This document shows positions 1 through 10,015 of a DNA stretch of 64,000 nucleotides, piece by piece. Within the stretch, counting starts at the first letter, position 1; every line of letters begins with the position of its first letter. This DNA is from Capniomyces stellatus (Eukaryota > Kickxellomycota > Harpellomycetes > Harpellales > Legeriomycetaceae), in the NCBI GenBank assembly GCA_001661515.1, contig LUVW01000033.1, positions 1 through 64,000 of the forward strand, written 5' to 3'. Made by a program: the position numbers and the translations under genes. The notes below the pieces were generated by a model that was given only the letters and a program-made list of their open reading frames with translations, was not told the DNA's origin and searched no databases.

Positions 1-127
1 AATAATGGAATGAGGGAATGAAGGGATTCTGCGAAGCTCACTCTATTTATATGTTTTTCCAAAATGTCTGTTTGTTTGTTTTTCAGGATTTTTCTCTATT
101 AATGTACTACTAACAATTGATAAAACT

Positions 128-245
128 GTGTTTTTCGTGTTTTATACTTTTACTGCCTATTTTTGTTTATGTTTCATACTCTTACCGCCTGTGTTTTTCG
201 TATTTTATACTCTTACCACCCATGTTTTTCGTGTTTCATACCTTA
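128..245. repeat. ~30-base imperfect tandem repeat, four units
   Basis: Four adjoining units share the pattern TGTTTTTCGTGTTTTATACT followed by CTTACCRCC-like ends. They begin near 129, 160, 191 and 221. The units differ by a few substitutions. Confidence 0.7.
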
Positions 246-719
246 CTATAATTGGTTCTACCGTTTCTGATTGTTTGTTTTGTGTATTTTCGGCTCGTGT
301 TGGCGTCCATTATTACTTTGGCATTGTTTATCTTTCCCATGCCCATTGTCTCTCTATTTCTCCATATATGCACCTACCCACCATTGTATCTCTTAAACTC
401 CATCCTCTTCCCCCCTCTTTTTAAATGCACCAATCCTCTCTTGCTGCTCCAAGTGTCGATTGTGCTACATATACACAAACATCCTGAGCCAGCTCCATTG
501 TTTGTTTTTGGAATGCGCTCAATGCACCATATCAATCACCATTCACCACTCTCCATTCGCCACTTGTTGTTTACTTTTGCTGTTTCTGCTGTCTCTGCTC
601 TAATTTCTGTGCCTGATGGCATAAACACGGTATGTTTCGTGTTTTTGTCTAGTACTATGATGTATGAATCACCTGTTTACTCGCATTTACTGTTCGTTCA
701 TACCATTATCCGTTCCCAT

Positions 720-1015
720 TTATTAGTCTTGTTTTATTATCATTATCAGTATCATTATTAGCATCAGTACCATTATCATATTATTTTCATCGTTATTGTA
801 ATTGTTATCTTTGTTATATTATACTATATTATCATCATAATTGTAACTGTTATCTTTATTATATTATACTATATTATTATTATTTTCATTGTTATTGTAA
901 TTATTATCATATTATTGTTATTATCATTAGCATTATTATTATCATTGTTATTATCATTTATATTATTACTGTAATTGTTATTATCATTCATATTGTTATT
1001 GTTATTGTTATGTAA
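720..1015. repeat. ATT/ATC-rich simple repeat
   Basis: Degenerate trinucleotide repeat of ATT, ATC and GTT. It reads as Asn/Asp codons on the minus strand. Confidence 0.7.
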
Positions 1016-2955
1016 TTTGATCGAATGCTCTATTTCACTTTCCAAGTCCACGGCCCCCACATCCCACACTCCCAATACATTGGCTAGTGTCTATTCACCC
1101 ATTTATTTAGCCATTGTTGCTGCCCACTTGAACAACCAGGCATATCCATATCCCAATTTAAATTCTGACCCTGTAAATCTAGCACCGATTCCACTTCCAT
1201 TTCCACTTCCACAATCAGTTTGATTGTTCTCGCTTTATTTTGGAACTGCACAGACATTCAGATGTATAGATCACTCAATCCATAATTGGTTGATGGTGTT
1301 GTCTTGGCGTTTATCTAATTTATTCTCTCTATTTACTTTATTCACTTTATCTACTTTATTTACTTTATTCTTTCTATTCACTCTATTTACTTTATCTGCT
1401 TTATTTACTTTATCTAATTTACTGATTCATTTATTCTACCCATCTTCACTTGCCCAGTTTGACATTGTTGTTTTAATACCACTATCAAAATGCCATTGCT
1501 CCAACTCTTTCTAAACAACATCTCAAACACGCGACACAACTGTTTATTTTTCCCATCCTAAACCAACCATGGATATTTATATTTGAACAGCGTTACAATA
1601 TGGATTGTATTACCCCCATCAATTTCACTACCCCATATCCCTACATTCATACAATTAATTGGTTTATTTTTATTGGTCTCTTGGCCACTCTAACAACCAC
1701 AATCAACATTCATAAAAATGCGGTTTTATAGTATTTTAAACATCCTAATGGTTAAGTTGGGCACATCAACTTGTTTTTTAAATTTTAACTTACATACTTA
1801 ATTCACAATCACCTCACGTTTACTTTCATTTGTAGAAATTGCACCATAAAACGTTTGCGTATTTCGGCTTGTGACTCCTATTACCAGCCGATTTAACTGA
1901 CTATAGAAAATTATTGTTTTTAATACTTAACCGTATAGCGGTATTTTTTTTGTCGCGCTTTTTTCACTATTTTCAACCTATGTTAAATCTTTTGATATTA
2001 AGGGACTCGAATAAAACCATTGATCTTCCAATTTTTTAATTTCTTGATTACATTTCCTTCATTTAATAGTTTTTAATTTTATTCAAATAAAACTCTACTC
2101 GAAAATTTGGTTTACGAGTTTCCTAATTTTATAATTAAAATCTCCAAATTTGGATGTGAATAGGGTTTATGTTGCTTTAGTGATGAATTGTTCCGTATCA
2201 ATTCCTCTTGATAATTTTAAAAACTAGCTTATTGGTAAAAAGTTTGTAATTGGAAATGCGCTTTTTTTAAGACATTTGCAACATTCGTACCTATTTTTTC
2301 AGACTTTCTATACGAGTGGACTAAAATTAATTGGTGTTAATTTTAATTATATTTATTGCCGATACTTTACCAATATTATGTAACACATTACAAATTTATT
2401 TTGTTTGTTCAGGTCTACATTGTTTCTGTTTTAATAAATGTTTGATAGTATGGGTATTCCTCCATCATAGTTTTTTTCGTGTATGGAGTGTAAGGGATAT
2501 GGTACCTTGTATCCAACCCAAAAACGTACAACATACTCTTTGGTTTGTAACTGGAATTATGGATTTATAATGTAGTAGCTTTCAAATCTATTGGGCTAAT
2601 AATCAAACTATATCTTGGGACTCATTGCTCATTACTAAGTTGAATTTTTTAAAAATAGCACTATATGGTGTAGTTGTAATTGTTGTAGTAGTATAAACTG
2701 TTAGTTCAAGTTGTAATACTCGGGTTTTGTATCAACTATTGATCTGTTCAACAAATTTTTATCACGCCTTCACTTACAACTTGGATTGTGGTTAATATTC
2801 TTCCATTTAAACTTGATCTGTTTCGGATTTTTTTTTTTGTTTTTTTGTAAAAAAAAAAGTATAAAAATACAGCGCTAGACGTTTTTTTGACATTATGTCT
2901 ATTTGGGTTCTATATCGTCTTTTGAATACCCATTAGTTGGCACTTTACATCTTTT

Positions 2956-2963
2956 TATATATA
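2956..2963 (+). promoter_or_regulatory. TATA box of the first CAP gene
   Basis: TATATATA lies about 75 bases before the ATG at 3037. This is a suitable distance for a core promoter with a short leader. Confidence 0.45.
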
Positions 2964-3036
2964 GATACTTGAATATATCTCATTTTTTCTATTACCATCT
3001 TTCTAGTATTTAACCCTCCCCTTTTTTTCAAAAAAA

Positions 3037-3705
3037 ATGTACTGGATAAAGACCATCTCGCTATCAATTGCATGTTTGGTTGTTGTAAGCTCTGCTAGTA
3101 TCCTATCGCGTTTGAACGATTTGAAATCAGTAAATAAGTTTAACCAAGTCAATTCGAACCAAAAACCGGGCGCTGAAGTAAATAAGAAGTACGCATACGC
3201 AAGTTTAAAATACCCGAGCAGCTACTCGGGCAGTAGAGTTACCAAAAAAAAGGCGAGCTCCAAACCAAGCAGAAAGCCAGTAAATGTTATTCCAGATAGT
3301 GTTTTACTCAATGAGCTGATCTGTGAAACAAACAGATTTAGAAAAGATAATGGATTGAACGAATTGTACATGTTACCTGGAGTCAACGAAATAGCACAGG
3401 CTCACTCTGATTACATGAATGACAACAAAATAATCACACATAAGGACCCCTCTGGCTCATTAGGCACCAGGATGACTAGCAAAGGAATTAAGTGGTCTAG
3501 TAACGGGGAAAATGTAGCTGTTGGGTTCACCAACGTGAAGGCAGTATTGGATGGTTGGCGAAGTTCTTTTGCGCATAGATCGAATCTACTTAATTCTAAA
3601 CATTCTGCAATTGGGGTTGGAAAAGCTGGTACATTCTGGACACAGAACTTTGTTGAGGTTTCAAAGAATGTGGACCACCTTAAAGTTTATCCAACATGTC
3701 AATAG
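3037..3705 (+). CDS. secreted CAP (SCP/PR-1-like) domain protein
   Basis: Single-exon gene of 222 residues. Residues 1-21 are a signal peptide (hydrophobic core ISLSIACLVVVSSA), followed by a basic, Lys/Ser-rich linker to about residue 85. The CAP domain fills the rest: LLNELICETNRFR at its start, then AQAHSDYMN, NGENVAVGF and a final WTQNFVEV strand. The family's usual cavity residues are visible: His in AQAHSD, Glu in NGENVA and His in FAHRSN. CAP proteins act outside the cell, often in lipid or sterol binding, and in fungi many are secreted during host or wall interaction. A paralogue lies tail to tail at 4411-4929. The first ATG gives a good signal peptide and was chosen for that reason. 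The exact role is not known from sequence. Confidence 0.9.
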   Translation: MYWIKTISLSIACLVVVSSASILSRLNDLKSVNKFNQVNSNQKPGAEVNKKYAYASLKYPSSYSGSRVTKKKASSKPSRKPVNVIPDSVLLNELICETNRFRKDNGLNELYMLPGVNEIAQAHSDYMNDNKIITHKDPSGSLGTRMTSKGIKWSSNGENVAVGFTNVKAVLDGWRSSFAHRSNLLNSKHSAIGVGKAGTFWTQNFVEVSKNVDHLKVYPTCQ

Positions 3706-4410
3706 CACATTGCCTAATAGTTATGTTTAAAACAAACTTGGGATAATTTCTTCATAATGGTGTTCTTAGTTGTTAGAATTCTGTATTTTTTTGCTTTTGC
3801 ATTTGTAATAATCAAACAAGTATATAGCATTAAAAAAGGAAAAGTGGTCCCAATCTGTAGCTGCGGCTATTGGATACTCTCGGCTCTAAAGAGCTATAAA
3901 CAGTACTATACTTAATACATTACCAAATGACCAATAAAAAAATCCAAGATATTTGTCAATTGGTCAAAACTCGGGCTGACTTGATGATAAATAATACATT
4001 TTCCCAATATACTTTGCTATTTATTGCATTTTTACAAGATGACGGCTATAACTATCTTGTATTAAGTTGAAATTCAAGCAGCATTGAAAGAAATACAACT
4101 GAAGGATTTATCTGGCCAAAATTTGGACTTCTACTGAATACACTTCCTTTTCACCCCACCTTGATCATTTGGTTTTAATTTAGGTTATGTTATATTTTTT
4201 ATTGGACAGCCAAATTGAATAAGGCTTCAGATCTAGTAATACAACACCGAAAATATATGAACTATACACATTTATTGAAGTTATCATAATATAAAAACAG
4301 TAAAAATTAATAAATATAATATATATCGTTGCCTCAGACTATTGATTTTCTTCATATCGTTTGATATTCCTAGGCTTAAGAGAAAACTTGGTATATTATG
4401 ATACTGAGGT
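3706..4410. other. intergenic region between convergent CAP genes
   Basis: The 3' ends of the two CAP genes face each other here. The stretch is AT-rich. I see no other gene in it. Confidence 0.6.
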
Positions 4411-4929
4411 TTAGCATTTTGGCAGATACCTTTTGTATTGAGCTCCAGCTGGGATTTGGGCAAACACTTGGGTCCAATACTTTCCTACTCGTCCAACGCC
4501 TATTGCGTTGATCTTTTGGTTTACAAGGTTTGCTTTGTGGGGAGGTGAGTTTATCCATCCTGTAAGTGCTGCGTCTGCATCAACATATCCTTGGCCAATG
4601 TTTTCGGCATAAGATGACCAGTCTATGTTATACTTGGTTAATCGTTCGCCCAAATTTCCAGCAGGATCGTCGTGCGTCATTTTGTTTATATTCTGCATAT
4701 AATTTGAATGGGCTCTTGCATCGGCATTGAGTTTTAGCACTATATACAATTTGCCTAGGTTTTGGCTTGCTCGATACTTGTTTGTTTTGCAGACCAGTTT
4801 GTGAAGATCGCGGTACGTTTCTGCAGACCTTTTCTCCATAGTCAGGCCGTTAATTGCCTCCATAGTATCTCCTGAGCTTGCAAGAGCTAGATACCCTATG
4901 ATGACACTTGACGTTTTTATTCCAAACAT
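4411..4929 (-). CDS. secreted CAP (SCP/PR-1-like) domain protein, paralogue
   Basis: Single-exon gene of 172 residues on the minus strand, starting at 4929. A short N-terminal hydrophobic segment (SSVIIGYLALASSG) is a probable signal peptide. The CAP domain follows almost at once: LHKLVCKTNKYRASQNL, ARAHSNYMQ, YAENIGQGY, PPHKANLVN and YWTQVFAQI. The His/Glu/His cavity residues (AHSNYM, AENIG, PHKAN) are kept. It is clearly homologous to the gene at 3037 but lacks that protein's long Lys/Ser-rich linker. The pair probably arose by local inverted duplication, now diverged. Secretion is inferred from the N-terminus. Confidence 0.9.
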   Translation of the reverse strand: MFGIKTSSVIIGYLALASSGDTMEAINGLTMEKRSAETYRDLHKLVCKTNKYRASQNLGKLYIVLKLNADARAHSNYMQNINKMTHDDPAGNLGERLTKYNIDWSSYAENIGQGYVDADAALTGWINSPPHKANLVNQKINAIGVGRVGKYWTQVFAQIPAGAQYKRYLPKC

Positions 4930-6030
4930 TTTTCAATTATTCGTACGGATAAAAAATAAATCAAAATAAAGTAGCGCTAGTAACGTAGCTAATTCCTATT
5001 TCAGCCTGTTTAATGTACTTGTGTATTACACACCCGTTATATTGTAGTGTGTGCTTGTGTATTTAGCTGTGTGGTAGTGAATTATTATTCTGAAAATCCG
5101 TAAATCACTGTCGTGTGTACTTGTATATATATCAAATTTTGTAAAGCCAACTTTTCTTTTTCTTCTTAACTTCCATGCTACAACAATACATACTGGCGTG
5201 TTTATAAACTTACATACTACAATAAATTCACTTTTCACAAGCATAGCGCTACTATGTTTAATACCAAACCGTGCTTTACCAACTAAGGGTAAACTTTTGT
5301 CAACTTTTGCTGTATACTTGCGTACCTTTGACATTAGTGTGCTGTTATGTTTTATCTGGAAAGTTTTCAAAAGTTATGAAATGTTTACAAATTCTGCAAA
5401 ATCAAAGTAAATATTTCATGTAGCCCAGAGCCCCTCTACTTTTAAAGGTATAGGTGGATATTTTTAAACTAGACCAGCATGGACCAAATAAGTGGCTATT
5501 ATTTTTATAATCCAAAAACTCGATGCCTTCCACTGTTTATGCTGGAAAGTCGACCAAATCTTCAAGTCCAAATCGCCATAGCCTAAATGGTTTACAGTGA
5601 TTGTGTCAATGTTAGTCCTGGTTAGTTATTGCATAATGCTTTGTTTAAATTTTGGGTCTTATAAGCACCATTAAGCCCAATAGCTGATGTGTTCTCTTTG
5701 CTGGTTTTGTATATTAAATCCTAATTGATGAGTAAGTAAAACAATAAATAACGTAAAAATTTCTGTTTGTGGAGTAAAAAAAAAAGCAGAGCGCGCTAGT
5801 GGTTGTCGCAAAGATGTAATTTAATATGGTTAAAACTTTACAAAATAAAAAAGGACAATCTTTTGGTCTTTATGTTTGTATACATTGAAAAGTAACTTCA
5901 ATAGTATTACCATTTGCTTCAACCAATATTTGCACTTGACTGATATTTGATTTGGTCATTCCAACACTCTGCTTGACGGTCGGTACTTAGTATTGACGGT
6001 GATGTGTATGTATTAATATTTGAATCGATG

Positions 6031-6090
6031 TTGATTTTGATTTTGATTTTGATTTTGATTTTGATTTTGATTTCCATTTTGATTTTGATT
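6031..6090. repeat. (TTTTGA)n hexanucleotide repeat
   Basis: About ten TTTTGA/TTTTGATT-type copies, interrupted once by TTTCCA. Confidence 0.85.
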
Positions 6091-7666
6091 GTAATTTTAA
6101 TGTTGTAATCAATATTGATGTTGGAATTTGGTCATATTCATTTTAAGTTTTGAATTTTTTTTTGTTTGTGTAAGCATCAACTGAAGTAAACATTACTTGG
6201 TTTTACGGGACCCGAGTTAATCTACTAGTTAATGGGTTAGTGTTAAACTTTAATGCTGGATCGAATCAAAACGTGGATCAAGTTGGGTTTGTTTATCAAT
6301 CAGCATTCCCTTCAACAACCTACAAAGAATGCTTGATCAGCTTATAGAAACCCATCACAAATGGATTAGCACCTACATCACACGAATTGACCATGCTACC
6401 AAAATTGTTTTTGTAAGATTCGGTAAACTTTTAGGAAGAAAAATAAGAATAAAATAAAATGAAGCCTATTTAAACTTATTAGAGCCATTTTATTTTTCAA
6501 TGAACTAAACATTTTGCTTATTATCGCTCCTCTATAAGCTACTGTCACCTTTTCTTTTGTATTTGAACCCACAAAAGCAGGCGCAAGAAACAACAAATAT
6601 AATATATGTAAATGTGTATCAAACACATAACTTTTGCTCTTTCACGTTATTAGGCTCGTTTTTTTATTGTTAGGTTCATTGTTCGAATTTAGCTTCGATA
6701 ATAATGTTGGTTTTATTAAAAAAAAACAATAGTGAATTTTGAAACTCCAAAACAACTTGTGCTAGCCAAATTTGTGATTGTTTCAATTATTTGCAAATCC
6801 CGCAACAAGCAAAATGTTATACGAGTTAAATGAATTTTTTCTCATCTTGAATTCCTCCCAAAAAGTAAACTTAACAACTATTGGAAAGTAGAATTTAACC
6901 AAACTCCAGGAATACCAGATACAATATAGTGCATTTAACTACAAACAAACTCCACCGCCAATAAACTAGTAAACAAACAAACAAACAATCATGGTAATAT
7001 GTTTGCAAACATAAGTTTAAACAAATGGGGATTCTGCGTTTCGCCAATACAAACACACATTAAGTGATTTGTTTGTCTGGTAACTGAAATACTTCTAGTT
7101 AAATGGCCCAAAACTAAATAATGGAGGATATTAAGTTCTTTTTTTTTAACAAACTGTATATGCCTGCAAGAAATTTGATTTATTTGAAAACCACTAAAGT
7201 TTTACAAGCATTAAATGCTTAAGAAAAGAAAGTGTGATGTTTATGCGAGTATATGATTTTTATTGAAACTGGAGACTTAACCAGTTAAATAAGTTGAATT
7301 CTTATCGTTCCAAGTCAAAAAAAATAAAAACAAGATAAAATAAGAAAGACATCAAAACACAAACTTCAATGCAAAAAATTAGAGAACCACCAACGTCGAA
7401 ATAGCCCCCCCCCCCCCACCCCATCCGTCTTTCGCTTCACAATCTACTCGTAAATCCAATATATTTTACCGAGGTATTCAATAAAAAATGCAAAGTCAAG
7501 AGCTTATTGGTCGTGGACAATTTTTTAGCCGTGGAGTAACATAACAAACCAAATCAAAATAATAGCAATAAATTCGAGTACTTGGCGATACAACAAGACC
7601 TGCCCTGGCCGTTATACAGTTCATAAATACATATCCGTGTACTGGGTCGATACCATTGATAAATTC

Positions 7667-7676
7667 TATATATATA
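7667..7676 (+). promoter_or_regulatory. TATA-like element of the arrestin gene
   Basis: TATATATATA lies about 110 bases before the ATG at 7786. Confidence 0.4.
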
Positions 7677-7785
7677 CGTACTTTTGGTGTGCAAAACAAA
7701 ACGTATAATATACAAATACTAGTCAAGCAAGTAGAAGAAATAATCGTAACAACAGCAATAAAGAAAATACAAAAGGGGCAAAGAT

Positions 7786-8871
7786 ATGCCTGGAAAAGTA
7801 AAACTAGAAGTATCACTGGATAATGAAAAGGTATTCTTACGAGGAAGGTCGGATAGAGCAACTTCGAGTTATCTAACAGGACATATACACTTAAAGGTTT
7901 TGAGACCAGCAAAAGTGTTGAGACTATATATACAAATCAAGGGCAAAATCAATTTAATATGGGTTGATAAAAGTCTAACGTACATTCAACCAGCAAGCTC
8001 AAAAGTACACGAAGTCAACGATGTGCTGTACAAACACTGCTATTATATACTAGACTTTGGTACAAAGGGTGAGAGATTAAAAAAAGGCGAATACAAGTAT
8101 TTTTTTGGGTTTCTAATACCCGGAAACATTATCGAAAGTGTCAATACGCAATATGGCAACATCGAATACTTTCTAAAAGTTGTTTTAGAAAAGCCGCTGT
8201 TTAGAATCAATAAAGTGGTGAAAATACCAATTTTTATAAAACGGTCGTTGCAAGACGAACTGGTGTTCCCCAATAGTTTGGAGGTGCCGGTTGTTATTAA
8301 GGGGGACTGGAGAAATATGATAAGAGCAGAATTCATAATAGCGTCTAACATCTTGGGAGACGATAGAAATGTAGGGTTTTTATTCAAGATCTGCCCTTTG
8401 GTTTCTGGAATAACATTGATATCGGTCGGTGCTGTTTTGACCGAGTTTACGGAGCTTTACGGGGTAGGAAGTAGAGGCATATTCAAGTCTTCCCAAATAG
8501 TGAGTAGAGCAAGTCAAGAAATAAACCGAAAGCTGGTGTATAGCTCCATGGATTGCATTTTGCAAAAGGGTGGCGTAGAAATCGGTGACGAATCCGAGTT
8601 TGCATTCACAATGCATGTACCAAAAGCATATGAAAAGATCCAGTTTGACGCGAGTAACTCGTATATAAGAGTATATCATACAATAAACATGAACGCAAAG
8701 CTCCAAAGTAGCTGTGGAAACTTGAAGAATATCTCGACAACCAGAATGGTTAAAATCACACCCAAAGAGCTTATAACTAGTTCGGACTATTTGCCGCAAT
8801 ACCAGGATAACCATGACCAGACGATTGCGGAAATGCCGCCAACGTACAACTCGGTAACATCAGTGGAATAA
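7786..8871 (+). CDS. arrestin-like protein with C-terminal PPxY motif
   Basis: Single-exon gene of 361 residues. The N-terminal half (about 5-150) fits the arrestin N fold: SSYLTGHIHLKVLRP, LYIQIKGKINLIW, then a polar stretch and YKYFFGFLIPGN. The second half (about 170-320) fits the arrestin C domain. The tail carries LPQY and PPTY (residues near 338 and 353). PPxY motifs in the fungal ART family recruit Rsp5/Nedd4-type ubiquitin ligases through WW domains, so that bound membrane transporters are ubiquitinated and endocytosed. I infer the same cytoplasmic adaptor role here. It is shorter than many ART proteins. The family call is firm; the cargo cannot be told. Confidence 0.85.
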   Translation: MPGKVKLEVSLDNEKVFLRGRSDRATSSYLTGHIHLKVLRPAKVLRLYIQIKGKINLIWVDKSLTYIQPASSKVHEVNDVLYKHCYYILDFGTKGERLKKGEYKYFFGFLIPGNIIESVNTQYGNIEYFLKVVLEKPLFRINKVVKIPIFIKRSLQDELVFPNSLEVPVVIKGDWRNMIRAEFIIASNILGDDRNVGFLFKICPLVSGITLISVGAVLTEFTELYGVGSRGIFKSSQIVSRASQEINRKLVYSSMDCILQKGGVEIGDESEFAFTMHVPKAYEKIQFDASNSYIRVYHTINMNAKLQSSCGNLKNISTTRMVKITPKELITSSDYLPQYQDNHDQTIAEMPPTYNSVTSVE

Positions 8872-10015
8872 GATATTGTTTGGCTAGGGTATCATTCAAA
8901 CGTGGACAACTTGCTTTAGTTATAATGGCTTTGTTGATGATAATATTGATACAGATATCGACAATAATATTGATACAGACTCAACAATAATATTGGCATT
9001 AACGTTGTTTTATTGTATGTTTATAGTAAAGTAATTAAAGTTGAACCCATAAAGTTGGCTAATAAATTGACTCGGTTTTTATAATATTAATTTCGGTTTG
9101 TAAGATCCGAAATACCACTATTAAACAGCACATTAGAGTTTGTGGCACATCAAGGCATTGTGTTAGTAGCACACCGTAACATGAAATTTAGCATTGTTTG
9201 GAGCTACCATTATATAATTGGCAATTAATAACAATAATAAATGGCGATAAAGTAAAAAAAAAATGGAGAAAAGAGTAAAATTAGTAAAAAAAATAAAAAA
9301 AAAAGAATTTCAATAAAAAAAAGAATAACTTACAAAAAAAATAAACAAGAAATTAAAGTAAACATTATACTGGCCTTTGGTTGGTTTAACGACGATACTC
9401 AAAATACAAAGGCAAGCTTGGTTTAAACATCATAATTCAAATTAGAAAGCGCAATCTGAGGAAAGTTTTGATTGTTGGCTAGGGCCAAAGCGAAAGAATT
9501 GGGAATCAGTAAATGGCCATAGAAAATAGAACAAAACAACGATAACAAAGTGAAAAGTAAACAAAAAGACTGAGGTGTAAATTTGACAAACTACTGAAAA
9601 GTCATAAACACGAAGAGTATAATTTGGATTTAAAAGAAATACAGGCGAATACAAAGATTAAAAAGGAAGAAAGAAAAAAGAGAGAAAAAGAATAAGCAAA
9701 ATAAAGTAAAAGCAAAGAAGGCTAGAATACTTGGTTTAATTTATTAGTGAAATGACACGCTTTGTTTTGAATTGAAATATAAGTATACAAGTAACCGTTT
9801 ATTCGTTGAAATCAAGGTTTATTCTTTCTAAAAAGTTTAAATCAGTTTACTCTTTGAACTTGGGTATTTGTAATATATAAAAGGCAAATTGAAGGTTTGG
9901 ATTTTAGTTAGCAATACATACTGAAGCACCAAAGAAACATAAAACGATCAGGAGGGGAAAAGGTTGAAAACGCGATATAGGTACACGGGAATTTTTGAAA
10001 AAGCAAGGAAACAAA
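8872..10015. other. intergenic, A-rich; short tandem repeat
   Basis: About 8935-8996 holds three copies of an AATAATATTGATACAGA-type unit. The rest is A-rich with no clear coding signal on either strand. Confidence 0.55.

Larger units (their letters stand above)
1..3036. other. gene-poor AT-rich region
   Basis: I see no supported gene here. The stretch holds an imperfect ~30-base tandem repeat (128-245), a long run of ATT/ATC triplet-like repeats (about 720-1015) and a CTTTATTTA-type repeat (about 1318-1430). Open frames on the plus strand near 128-761 are hydrophobic, low in complexity and lack a coding look. A short minus-strand frame around 869-1075 would be Asn-rich and is only the translation of the ATT repeats. 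Confidence 0.6.
4930..7785. other. gene-poor region upstream of the arrestin gene
   Basis: No supported gene. A (TTTTGA)n repeat lies at about 6031-6090 and a run of C at about 7405-7420. Short frames at 5026-5370 (minus) and 6396-6626 (minus) have no recognisable features. Confidence 0.55.

Noticed and set aside
252..761. 169-codon hydrophobic plus-strand frame
   Set aside because: No family features; follows from T-rich DNA; part of a repeat-rich tract.
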